Assembly (NCBI RefSeq): GCF_900115205.1
Contig: NZ_FOYQ01000001.1
Coordinates: 1,515,240-1,579,239 of the forward strand
DNA length: 64,000 nucleotides
Reading direction: 5' to 3'
From: Robiginitalea myxolifaciens
GTDB taxonomy: Bacteria > Bacteroidota > Bacteroidia > Flavobacteriales > Flavobacteriaceae
Of this stretch, positions 9,541-16,938 are shown piece after piece (position 1 is the stretch's first letter; the number at the start of each line of letters is the position of its first letter). The notes below the pieces were generated by a model, which was not told the origin of the DNA, did not search any database, and was given only the letters and a program-made list of their open reading frames with translations. The position numbers and the translations under genes are program-made.

Positions 9541-11007
9541 TTATTTGGTACGTTCCCAGATCGCAGCCTGGTCTACCGTATCCCGCAAGCGATAGTACTG
9601 CTCAAAGATCCGATCCATATAGGCATTTTCGGATTCCCGGTCCCGATCAAAAGCTTTCCGGCCTTTCCGGGTAATGACCAGGGGTGGCTGGATCGTTTCC
9701 ATCAGATACTTCAACTCCTGTTCTGAAGTGCTTCTTTCAGGATTGTAATAGGGAAACATTTCATCCTTGCAGAGGTTACTGGGATGGGTAGCGGTTTTGA
9801 CCGGGGGACGCTCATCCAGGACCCAATACCCGATGTGGTATCGGAGGAACAGGATCTTTTCACTCTCCAAACCTTCGGCCTGGATGTATGCCGGGACTGT
9901 AAACCCCTCCCCATTGAAATAGGTGCCTTTTTCCTGTTTGTTTTTGATGATGTTGGCGTACTCCAAATAACTTTCCACAGGAATCAGCGCTATAAGCAGG
10001 ACCAGGGCCCACCGGTAATTTCGGATTCCGTCGTTGAATTTGCGTCCCGGGAAGGCAGCCAGCAATATCAGCAAAGCGGGGTAGAGCTGGATGAGGTAGT
10101 GGGTATTGGCACGACCACTTTGAATAAAAGACCAAAGTACGCCGACAACGGTCAACAGGAATAGGGCCGTCGGGGTATGGCCAAACCGAATTCGGGTCGA
10201 CTTCAAGCCCCAGAGTAAGAGCGCCATTACCGCCAGGGTAAGCCCCCATACGCCCAGGGGGGAGGAAGCCGATCCCTCGGTATATGCCAAGGGAGCCTGA
10301 ATCACCGAATCCCACCACAATTGGGTTTTTCCGGCCTGCCAGTAGGGGAACAGGGTCATTGCAATCACCAAAATACCGGGGATTCCCGCGGTGAGTAGAT
10401 GCCCTATGGCACGGGAAATGGTATACCCCCTGAATTGCTGAATGGCCCACCATCCTCCGGCCAGCAGCAGCGGCAGGGCGGCATTTATTTTGATCATCAG
10501 GGCGATTCCAAAGAGTATCCCGGCCAGCAGCCTCCCCAGGGTATTCTCCTGGGTTATCAGGAACCATAATCCACCCATATATGCGGCCATGAGTAAATGT
10601 TCCGACATAACCCCCTGTATGCTTCCGAATAAACTAAAGAGCATTACACAGCCCATTCCCGCCGTAAAGCCCCAGCCCCGGTTGGTTTCCCTGCGGGTCA
10701 GGTCGTAAGTAAACCAGGCGGTTACGGCTACCACCAGGGTGCCCGCCAGGCGAATGGCGATAAAACTCTTCCCAAACAGGTAAATGATACCTGCAAAGAA
10801 AAGGAAGGTCAATGGGGGCTTCACATCCCAGAGTTCTGTATACGGGAGGAAGCCATCTACCCAGGCTTGCCCGACGAGGATGAAAGTGCTTTCATCCCGG
10901 TCTACGTAATCCCGGAAAAAGAAAGGAAATCGAATCAGGAAGGCGGCCAGGAACAAGAGGGGGAATACCCAACGCCGATTCGGGACTAATTTCAGGTCGC
11001 GGTTCAT
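9541..11007 (-). CDS. ArnT/PMT-like membrane glycosyltransferase
   Basis: A 488-residue polytopic membrane protein of the GT-C type, related to the PMT_2/ArnT families that use polyprenyl-phosphate sugars. About ten hydrophobic helices are visible. The first periplasmic loop carries the acidic pair expected for catalysis (DYVDRDESTF, around residues 34-43) and WDVKPPLTF. The last 130 residues form a hydrophilic periplasmic tail. Acceptor and sugar are unknown. It runs against the biotin genes, with bioD convergent and bioA divergent. The second glycosyltransferase gene (12341-13138) has the same orientation, so the two may act in one envelope glycan pathway. Confidence 0.8.
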   Translation of the reverse strand: MNRDLKLVPNRRWVFPLLFLAAFLIRFPFFFRDYVDRDESTFILVGQAWVDGFLPYTELWDVKPPLTFLFFAGIIYLFGKSFIAIRLAGTLVVAVTAWFTYDLTRRETNRGWGFTAGMGCVMLFSLFGSIQGVMSEHLLMAAYMGGLWFLITQENTLGRLLAGILFGIALMIKINAALPLLLAGGWWAIQQFRGYTISRAIGHLLTAGIPGILVIAMTLFPYWQAGKTQLWWDSVIQAPLAYTEGSASSPLGVWGLTLAVMALLLWGLKSTRIRFGHTPTALFLLTVVGVLWSFIQSGRANTHYLIQLYPALLILLAAFPGRKFNDGIRNYRWALVLLIALIPVESYLEYANIIKNKQEKGTYFNGEGFTVPAYIQAEGLESEKILFLRYHIGYWVLDERPPVKTATHPSNLCKDEMFPYYNPERSTSEQELKYLMETIQPPLVITRKGRKAFDRDRESENAYMDRIFEQYYRLRDTVDQAAIWERTK

Positions 11008-11029
11008 GTTCTTTACCCAGGGATTTATA

Positions 11030-11042
11030 ATCTTTGCAAGAT
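11030..11042. promoter_or_regulatory. Palindrome in front of bioA
   Basis: ATCTTTGCAAGAT is a perfect palindrome (arms ATCTT/AAGAT around TGC) directly before the bioA ATG, in the divergent space with the glycosyltransferase gene. It includes the TTTG of a near-match -7 element (TAATCTTTG, one base too long). It could be an operator or part of the promoter. Confidence 0.35.
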
Positions 11043-12344
11043 ATGAAATCGAATTCCGCCGACCTTTCAGAAACTGCCCGAAATCTGCTTGGGCGCGATC
11101 AGGCTGCAGTCTGGCATCCGCTCACCCAACACGGGAGTTCCCCAAAATTATTGGGGATCTCCAGGGCGCAGGGCATACATCTTTACGATACCCGGGGCAA
11201 TAATTATATCGACGCGATATCCTCCTGGTATACCTGTGTATACGGGCATTGCCATCCGGATATAACGGCAGCCGTTAGCCGGCAAATGCAACACCTGGAT
11301 CAGGTGGTTTTCGCAGGGCTCACCCATGAACCTGCTGTGGCGCTTTCGGAAAAATTGCTGGAGGTCCTGCCGGAGAATCAGGCGCGGATCTTCTATTCGG
11401 ATAATGGTTCCACCGCGGCAGAAGTAGGTATCAAAATGGCCCTGCAATTCCACTTTAACCAGGGACAGAAGCGTTCGGTGCTTCTCGCCTTCGAGGAAGG
11501 ATTCCACGGAGATACTTTCGGGGCTATGTCCGTGTCAGGGCTCGAAGTATACAACGGGCCCTTTAGTGATTTCAATCTGGAGGTCCGGCGTATTCCGGTT
11601 CCCTCAGATGAGCATCCCGAGGAAGCCCTCCGAATTATTGCCGAATTGGGGAATCAGGGCATCCTGGCCGGATTTATCTACGAACCCCTGGTACAGGGGG
11701 CTGCTGCCATGAAAATGCATAGCGCCCGGGGACTGGAGAAAATATTAAATGCAGTTAAGGCGGCTGGCGGACTGTTGATTGCAGATGAAATCATGACGGG
11801 ATTCGGGAAAACCGAAACGTGTTTTGCCAGTGAGCAGTTGCAGACGAAACCAGACATTATCTGCCTCTCCAAGGCACTGACGGCCGGATTGCTGCCTATG
11901 GGCGCCACAAGCTGTAGTCAGGAGGTTTTTGATGCGTTTTACAGCGAAGAAATTGCCAAGGGTTTCTTCCACGGTCACACCTATACTGCGAATCCGCTGA
12001 GCTGTACCGCAGCTCTCGCTGCACTGCGGCTGTATGAAACACCCGAAATCCAGGAGGGGCGCCAACGCATCCAAGAGGCTCATGCCCACTTCGGGCAGCA
12101 TATCGCCGGGCACAAGGCAGTTCGAGGGACGCGTCACCGGGGTGTGATCTTTGCCCTTGACCTCGAAGTTGCGACCCAGCGATATGGAAGCCTTCGGGAC
12201 CAGCTTTATCAATACTACCTGGATGCGGGGATATATCTGAGGCCCCTGGGGAATACGATCTACTTCCTTCCCCCTTATATTACCCCGGATACCGCCCTGG
12301 AGAAACTCTATTCAACAACCGAAAAACTGCTGGATTCCCTTTAG
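11043..12344 (+). CDS. bioA: Adenosylmethionine--8-amino-7-oxononanoate aminotransferase
   Basis: PLP transaminase that converts KAPA to DAPA using S-adenosylmethionine as amino donor. It has 433 residues. Family marks are WHPLTQH, DAISSWYTCVYGHCHP, SDNGSTAAEVGIKMA, the PLP-binding DEIMTGFGKTE and the Schiff-base lysine in CLSKALTAGLLPMG. The ATG at 11043 is chosen over the TTG at 11034, which lies inside the promoter-like TTTG. Its stop overlaps by four bases the stop of the convergent glycosyltransferase gene. It is separate from the bioF-bioD transcript because a minus-strand gene lies between them. Confidence 0.95.
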   Translation: MKSNSADLSETARNLLGRDQAAVWHPLTQHGSSPKLLGISRAQGIHLYDTRGNNYIDAISSWYTCVYGHCHPDITAAVSRQMQHLDQVVFAGLTHEPAVALSEKLLEVLPENQARIFYSDNGSTAAEVGIKMALQFHFNQGQKRSVLLAFEEGFHGDTFGAMSVSGLEVYNGPFSDFNLEVRRIPVPSDEHPEEALRIIAELGNQGILAGFIYEPLVQGAAAMKMHSARGLEKILNAVKAAGGLLIADEIMTGFGKTETCFASEQLQTKPDIICLSKALTAGLLPMGATSCSQEVFDAFYSEEIAKGFFHGHTYTANPLSCTAALAALRLYETPEIQEGRQRIQEAHAHFGQHIAGHKAVRGTRHRGVIFALDLEVATQRYGSLRDQLYQYYLDAGIYLRPLGNTIYFLPPYITPDTALEKLYSTTEKLLDSL

Positions 12345-13138
12345 GATGCTTCCTGGGATTTTTCGTATTTACCCCAGGGTTTCAAAGCCTTGCGGTGTGC
12401 TTTGCGAATCTTCCAAAGGTCTATCCAGAGTCTAAAGAAGTAGCTCAATTTAACCCGGGAATCTCCCTGGTCTACCCATCGCTTTACCGGAACCTCTTCC
12501 ATAATGGCCAGCGCTTTTTGTGGGCCGAAGTGGCTCATGATCCGGCTAAAGAGTTCCACGTCGAACAACCAGCGGGAGCGAAATTCTGCTTCGAAGAGCA
12601 CAGGGGTCAGGGATGCTTTGAAAAGTTTGCAGCCGCATTGGGTGTCGTAAACATTTAACCGCAGGCTGTTTGAGATGGCGGTAGCGATAATTCGGCCAAT
12701 TAAAAAACGGCTGAATTTGCGCTCCACATGGGCACCTACCCGTAAGATCCTCGAGGCAAAAACAAAGGATTTCTTGTCCATAAATTCCAGGAGCGAGGCA
12801 CATTCTTCCAGGGAGGTCGCCAGGTCGGCATCCAGGTAGGCCAGATGTTCAGCAAGCCCTTCCTTATGGCAATACCGTATGCCTTTTCGGACCGACCCCG
12901 CCTTGCCCAAATTCCGGGGATTGACCAGGAAATGTACTTGCTGGGGAAGCTCGGCTTGCAGGGCTTCAAAATGTTGCCGGGTATTGTCGGTGGAAGCGTC
13001 ATCGACCAGGCAGAGTGCGATATCCGGGCTCTGCCTTAGGAAATTTCGAAAATCTTCAATTGGAAAACGTTCGAATTCGTTGTAGCAGGGAACTACGATT
13101 GCGAGTGCGTTGGTCAGCCCCGTACTGGTCTTTGTCAT
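12341..13138 (-). CDS. GT2 glycosyltransferase, dolichyl-phosphate glucosyltransferase type
   Basis: A 265-residue GT-A fold enzyme: AIVVPCYNEFERF at the N terminus, VDDASTDNT for nucleotide-sugar binding, and the metal-binding YLDADLATS. The GCKLFKA and R..FDVELF segments are like ALG5/DPM1-type enzymes that load a polyprenyl phosphate with hexose. No membrane helices are evident, apart from a basic C-terminal stretch that could sit on the membrane. The start at 13138 (MTKTSTG) is preferred to an upstream in-frame Met at 13201, which adds a non-conserved leader. It would supply lipid-linked sugar to a GT-C enzyme such as the one at 9541-11007; that link is inference. Confidence 0.85.
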   Translation of the reverse strand: MTKTSTGLTNALAIVVPCYNEFERFPIEDFRNFLRQSPDIALCLVDDASTDNTRQHFEALQAELPQQVHFLVNPRNLGKAGSVRKGIRYCHKEGLAEHLAYLDADLATSLEECASLLEFMDKKSFVFASRILRVGAHVERKFSRFLIGRIIATAISNSLRLNVYDTQCGCKLFKASLTPVLFEAEFRSRWLFDVELFSRIMSHFGPQKALAIMEEVPVKRWVDQGDSRVKLSYFFRLWIDLWKIRKAHRKALKPWGKYEKSQEAS

Positions 13139-13200
13139 TGTGCCGGTGGTCGGTTGTTCAGTGGGGGGAATCCCCGTGCAAATAAAGGTACAAATTTGCA

Positions 13201-13208
13201 TAGCTTTG
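13201..13208 (+). promoter_or_regulatory. -7 promoter element abutting the KAS-like gene
   Basis: TAGCTTTG is an exact TAnnTTTG match with only CCCC between it and the ATG at 13213. The expected transcript would start at about the start codon. No clear -33 TTG was found. Confidence 0.5.
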
Positions 13209-13212
13209 CCCC

Positions 13213-14376
13213 ATGAACAACCCCGGAAATACGTTTTCCATCCGCGCCCTGAAAACTATAAGCGCCCTAGGAACCAGCCAGGAGGCGGAAGCCGCTTACC
13301 GAGAAGGTAATTCAGGACTGGGTCTCAGGCAGTTTGGGGAAGATTCCCGCTGGGCAGGGAGCTTACCAGAGGCCCTGAGCAAGGAGATCGAACTACAGGT
13401 AGGCGCTGGGTATCCCCGTCTGGACCCTACCGTCCATTACGCCATTTTCTGCGCCAGACAAGCGATGAAGGAAGCCGGATGGACAGCTACTGACCGGCTT
13501 GGGATCAATATTGGTTCGTCCAGGGGAGCTACGGCACTTTGGGAGAAGTATCACCAGCAACAACTCGGGGCCGGACGGGTGGCAACCCAGGCATCCCCTT
13601 CCACAACGCTTGGCAATATCGCTTCCTGGGTTGCCCATGACCTGGGTTCCCAGGGCCCGGCTATCTCGCATTCGATAACCTGTTCTTCGGCCTTGCACGC
13701 GATTATCAATGGTTGTGCCTGGTTACAGGCGGGCTTTGCAGATCAATTTCTGGCCGGGGGGAGTGAGGCGCCGCTGACCCCTTTTACCGTTTCGCAGATG
13801 GAAGCCCTTAAAATTTACAGCAGGATGCCAGGGCCCTACCCATGCCGTTCCTTTGACCAAAATAAAACGGCCAATACCATGGTCCTTGGTGAAGGCGCGG
13901 GAATGGTCTGTCTCGAAGCCGGTAAACATCCGGAGGCCAGTGCATGGATTACGGGAATTGGCTATGCTACCGAACCCCTCAGTCATGGAGCATCACTCTC
14001 TGCCGAAGCGCAGTGCCTTCAAAAGGCGATGCAAATGGCCCTCGGGAGTACCCCTGCAGCCTCAGTTGAGGCTGTAGTCGTACACGCTCCGGGTACGCTG
14101 AAGGGGGATTCGGCGGAACTCAGGGCACTGGAAAAAGTTTTCCCGGCAGGAATGCCCGAAATCTTTACGAATAAATGGCAGCTCGGACATACCCTTGGTG
14201 CTTCCGGAATGCTCAATCTCGAATTAGCCATGCTGCTCCTCGAGGGCAAACCGGTACAACATCCGGGATATCTAAAGCCCTCAGAAGCACCCAAACAAAA
14301 ATTCAAGAAAGTAGTAATCAATGCTGTAGGTTTCGGAGGTAATGCCGCAAGCCTGCTCCTCGAAGGCCACGCTTGA
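13213..14376 (+). CDS. Beta-ketoacyl-ACP synthase-like condensing enzyme in the biotin locus
   Basis: Thiolase-fold enzyme of 387 residues, closest in layout to KAS I/II (FabF/FabB) but divergent. The catalytic Cys157 (SITCSSALHA), His291 (VVHAPGTLKGD) and Lys321/His326 (NKWQLGHTLGASG) are all in place, so it should condense acyl chains by decarboxylation. It lies 56 bases before bioB and after bioA. No bioC or bioH is seen in the window. A role in pimeloyl-thioester assembly is therefore plausible but not shown by sequence. The protein is shorter than FabF (about 410) because several loops are trimmed. Confidence 0.8.
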   Translation: MNNPGNTFSIRALKTISALGTSQEAEAAYREGNSGLGLRQFGEDSRWAGSLPEALSKEIELQVGAGYPRLDPTVHYAIFCARQAMKEAGWTATDRLGINIGSSRGATALWEKYHQQQLGAGRVATQASPSTTLGNIASWVAHDLGSQGPAISHSITCSSALHAIINGCAWLQAGFADQFLAGGSEAPLTPFTVSQMEALKIYSRMPGPYPCRSFDQNKTANTMVLGEGAGMVCLEAGKHPEASAWITGIGYATEPLSHGASLSAEAQCLQKAMQMALGSTPAASVEAVVVHAPGTLKGDSAELRALEKVFPAGMPEIFTNKWQLGHTLGASGMLNLELAMLLLEGKPVQHPGYLKPSEAPKQKFKKVVINAVGFGGNAASLLLEGHA

Positions 14377-14383
14377 GGCTTGT

Positions 14384-14415
14384 TTTGCCGGGTCAAGGCG
14401 AAAAACCTATTTTTG
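14384..14415 (+). promoter_or_regulatory. Promoter of bioB
   Basis: TTTG at 14384-14387 (-33) and TATTTTTG at 14408-14415 (-7) are separated by 20 bases, the best full Bacteroidetes promoter in the window. The predicted start lies near 14421, giving a leader of about 12 bases before the ATG at 14433. Confidence 0.7.
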
Positions 14416-14432
14416 ATATAGATTCAACCCAT

Positions 14433-15509
14433 ATGTCTGAAATCCGAAATAACTGGAGCCGGGAGGAAATCCTGGATATTTATCAGCAGCCCCTTATGGA
14501 ATTACTCTATCGGGCTGCCTCTATTCACCGGGAATACCACGATCCAAATACGGTTCAGGTTTCCACCCTCTTATCGATCAAAACCGGAGGCTGTCCGGAA
14601 GATTGCGGGTATTGTCCGCAGGCGGCCCGCTACCACACGGATATTGAAGGAAACGACCTGATGTCTGTTTCCCAGGTTAAAGCTCAGGCGCTGCGCGCCA
14701 GGGAAGCCGGGAGTTCCCGGGTTTGCATGGGAGCGGCCTGGCGTAATGTCAAGGATGGTCCGGAGTTCGATCAGGTCCTGGAAATGGTGCGGACCATCAA
14801 CAAACTGGATATGGAAGTGTGCTGCACCCTGGGCATGATCACCGAAAACCAGGCCAAGCGCCTGGCCGAGGCTGGATTATACGCCTATAACCACAATCTG
14901 GACACTTCGGAGGATTACTATAAAGATGTTATTTCCACCCGCGCCTTTGAAGATCGCCTGGAAACCATCGACAATGTTCGTAAGACCAATGTGACCGTCT
15001 GTAGCGGGGGGATCATAGGAATGGGAGAAAGTCTGGAGGATCGGGCCGGGATGCTGGTTGCATTAAGTACGCTGAGCCCCCAACCGGAATCCGTGCCGAT
15101 TAACGCGTTGGTGGCGGTTCCAGGAACCCCGATGGAGGAAATGGAACCCGTTTCCATTTGGTCCATGGTGCGCATGGTGGCTACCACAAGGATAGTAATG
15201 CCCCAAACCCAGGTTCGCCTGTCTGCAGGGCGCACGCAAATGAGCAGGGAAGGCCAGGCACTTTGTTTCTTTGCCGGCGCAAATTCAATTTTTGCTGGCG
15301 ATAAATTGTTGACCACGCCAAATCCCGACGTAAACGAAGACATGGAAATGTTCCGGGAATTAGGACTAAACCCCCAGGCCCCTTTCCTGAAAAAAGAACA
15401 GCCAAAGACTGTAGAGGCCAGTGAATCCGAGCTGCAACCCCTTGGGGAAAAGCCGCGTTGGACGCGCCCTGGCCATACCATCCCACGCAATGAAGCGGCC
15501 CGTAACTGA
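14433..15509 (+). CDS. bioB: Biotin synthase
   Basis: Radical SAM enzyme that inserts sulfur into dethiobiotin, the last step of biotin synthesis. It has 358 residues. The CxxxCxxC cluster motif is GGCPEDCGYCPQ. Further cluster ligands and substrate residues sit in VCMGAAWR, CCTLGM, YNHNLDTSEDYY and the conserved AGRTQMS near the end. The last 50 residues form a variable tail (KTVEASESELQPLGEKP). The ATG at 14433 is favoured because it follows the promoter; the frame is open upstream to a TTG at 14373. It probably has its own promoter. Confidence 0.96.
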   Translation: MSEIRNNWSREEILDIYQQPLMELLYRAASIHREYHDPNTVQVSTLLSIKTGGCPEDCGYCPQAARYHTDIEGNDLMSVSQVKAQALRAREAGSSRVCMGAAWRNVKDGPEFDQVLEMVRTINKLDMEVCCTLGMITENQAKRLAEAGLYAYNHNLDTSEDYYKDVISTRAFEDRLETIDNVRKTNVTVCSGGIIGMGESLEDRAGMLVALSTLSPQPESVPINALVAVPGTPMEEMEPVSIWSMVRMVATTRIVMPQTQVRLSAGRTQMSREGQALCFFAGANSIFAGDKLLTTPNPDVNEDMEMFRELGLNPQAPFLKKEQPKTVEASESELQPLGEKPRWTRPGHTIPRNEAARN

Positions 15510-15527
15510 GGGCAGGAAGTAGCGATT

Positions 15528-15535
15528 TAAAGGAG
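15528..15535 (+). promoter_or_regulatory. Shine-Dalgarno sequence before a GTG start
   Basis: TAAAGGAG lies five bases before the GTG at 15541. Such matches are rare in this group, where the anti-SD is largely unused, and here it helps fix a GTG start. Confidence 0.5.
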
Positions 15536-15540
15536 TTCTC

Positions 15541-16407
15541 GTGTATTTGGAGGAAGTCCCCAGAGTTACCCGTATTGATAAGGCAACTTTTCTAGAAGAG
15601 TATTTTCGCCGGCAGCGCCCTGTGGTTATCGAAAAGGCCATTGAGGATTGGCCGGCCTATACCCGCTGGAATCTGGACTATATTAAGGCGGTTGCCGGGG
15701 ATAAAGAAGTCCCCCTCTACGACGACCGGCCGGTAGACCACCGAGATGGTTTCAACGAACCACACGCGAAGATGCGTATGGCCGAATACATTGACCTGCT
15801 CAAAAAGGAGCCCACACGCTACCGCATTTTTCTTTGGAACATCCTCAAGGAGGTCCCTCAACTGCAGGAAGACTTTGAATATCCCGACTTTGGGTTGCGG
15901 CTAATGAAGAGCCTGCCCATGCTTTTTTTCGGGGGAAGGGATTCGTATACCTTCATGCATTACGATATTGACCTGGCGAATATATTCCACTTCCATTTTG
16001 AGGGGGAAAAGCAATGCATCCTATTTTCTCAGGAGGAAAACCGCTTCCTGTATAAAGTGCCACACTCGCTGATCACCCATGAATCCATAGATTTCAGCGC
16101 ACCGGATTTTGAGAAATGGCCAGCCTTGCGTAATGTCCGCGGATACAAGACCTCCTTAAAACACGGGGAGGTGCTTTACATGCCCGAAGGTTACTGGCAT
16201 TATATGCGTTACATAAGCCCGGGATTTTCGATGAGCCTGCGGGCCATGGCCCGGAATCCGAGACGCCTGAGCAAGGCCCTGTACAATATTTTTATAATGC
16301 GCCATTACGACAACCTTATGCGCAGGATACGCGGACAACGCTGGATTGACTGGAAGAACGAGCAGGCGGTTACCCGGACCCATAAAAGGTTGGATTCGGA
16401 ACGCTAA
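15541..16407 (+). CDS. Cupin-like (JmjC-type) Fe(II)/2-oxoglutarate oxygenase
   Basis: A 288-residue protein of the cupin_8 family. Metal ligands are recognisable as His and Asp in TFMHYDIDLANIFH (about residues 138-151) and a distal His in MPEGYWHYMRY (about 220-230). The N-terminal part (RRQRPVVIEKAIEDWPAY) is the family's typical opening. Bacterial members hydroxylate proteins or small molecules; the substrate here is unknown. It starts with GTG behind a good ribosome binding site, 31 bases after bioB, and probably shares its transcript. Its stop faces recX. Confidence 0.8.
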   Translation: MYLEEVPRVTRIDKATFLEEYFRRQRPVVIEKAIEDWPAYTRWNLDYIKAVAGDKEVPLYDDRPVDHRDGFNEPHAKMRMAEYIDLLKKEPTRYRIFLWNILKEVPQLQEDFEYPDFGLRLMKSLPMLFFGGRDSYTFMHYDIDLANIFHFHFEGEKQCILFSQEENRFLYKVPHSLITHESIDFSAPDFEKWPALRNVRGYKTSLKHGEVLYMPEGYWHYMRYISPGFSMSLRAMARNPRRLSKALYNIFIMRHYDNLMRRIRGQRWIDWKNEQAVTRTHKRLDSER

Positions 16408-16434
16408 GAGGAATTCCGGGAATTTTCAGCAGGA

Positions 16435-16923
16435 CTACACTCCTTTTTCAAGGGTTTTAAGAAGCCCGAAGACCAATTCGCTTTCCCATCCCCGGTACAG
16501 CAGGTAATTGACGAATTTTTGTTTGCGTTTCAAGGGAGACTCCCCTTGGAGGGACTCCCAGCGTTTCTTTCCAAGCGATTCGAGCTTTGCCCGATAGTCC
16601 TCCTCGGGAATTTCACGTTCCAGGGTCTTTTCGATGAGCCGGGCTTCGACCTTGCGGAATTTCAGTTCCCTTCTGAGCCGGTCCCGGCCCCACCCTTTTT
16701 GGTTGAATTTCCCCCGGATAAAACTGCTGGTAAATCTTCCTTCATTGAGGAAGTCATGGGTAATGAGGTGCACCAGGATCTCGTCTACAGCCTGGGGGAT
16801 CATGCGCATCTCCCGCAGCTTTTCTTTTACTTCCCGATGGCTTCGCTCTTGATAAGCACAGTACCGCTCCATACGACGGGTAGCTTCCTCCAGGGTATAT
16901 CCCTTACGGCCAAAACTATTCAT
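16435..16923 (-). CDS. recX: Regulatory protein RecX
   Basis: Small helical modulator of RecA filaments, 162 residues, made of the usual three-helix repeats (RMERYCAYQERSHREVKEKL; VDEILVHLITHDFLNEGRF; KGWGRDRLRRELKFRKV). Length and layout match the family. It lies 15 bases downstream of the lipoprotein glycosidase gene in the same direction, so it may share its transcript, although the two functions have nothing obvious in common. recA is not in the window. Confidence 0.9.
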   Translation of the reverse strand: MNSFGRKGYTLEEATRRMERYCAYQERSHREVKEKLREMRMIPQAVDEILVHLITHDFLNEGRFTSSFIRGKFNQKGWGRDRLRRELKFRKVEARLIEKTLEREIPEEDYRAKLESLGKKRWESLQGESPLKRKQKFVNYLLYRGWESELVFGLLKTLEKGV

Positions 16924-16938
16924 AGGACCGATTCGCTG

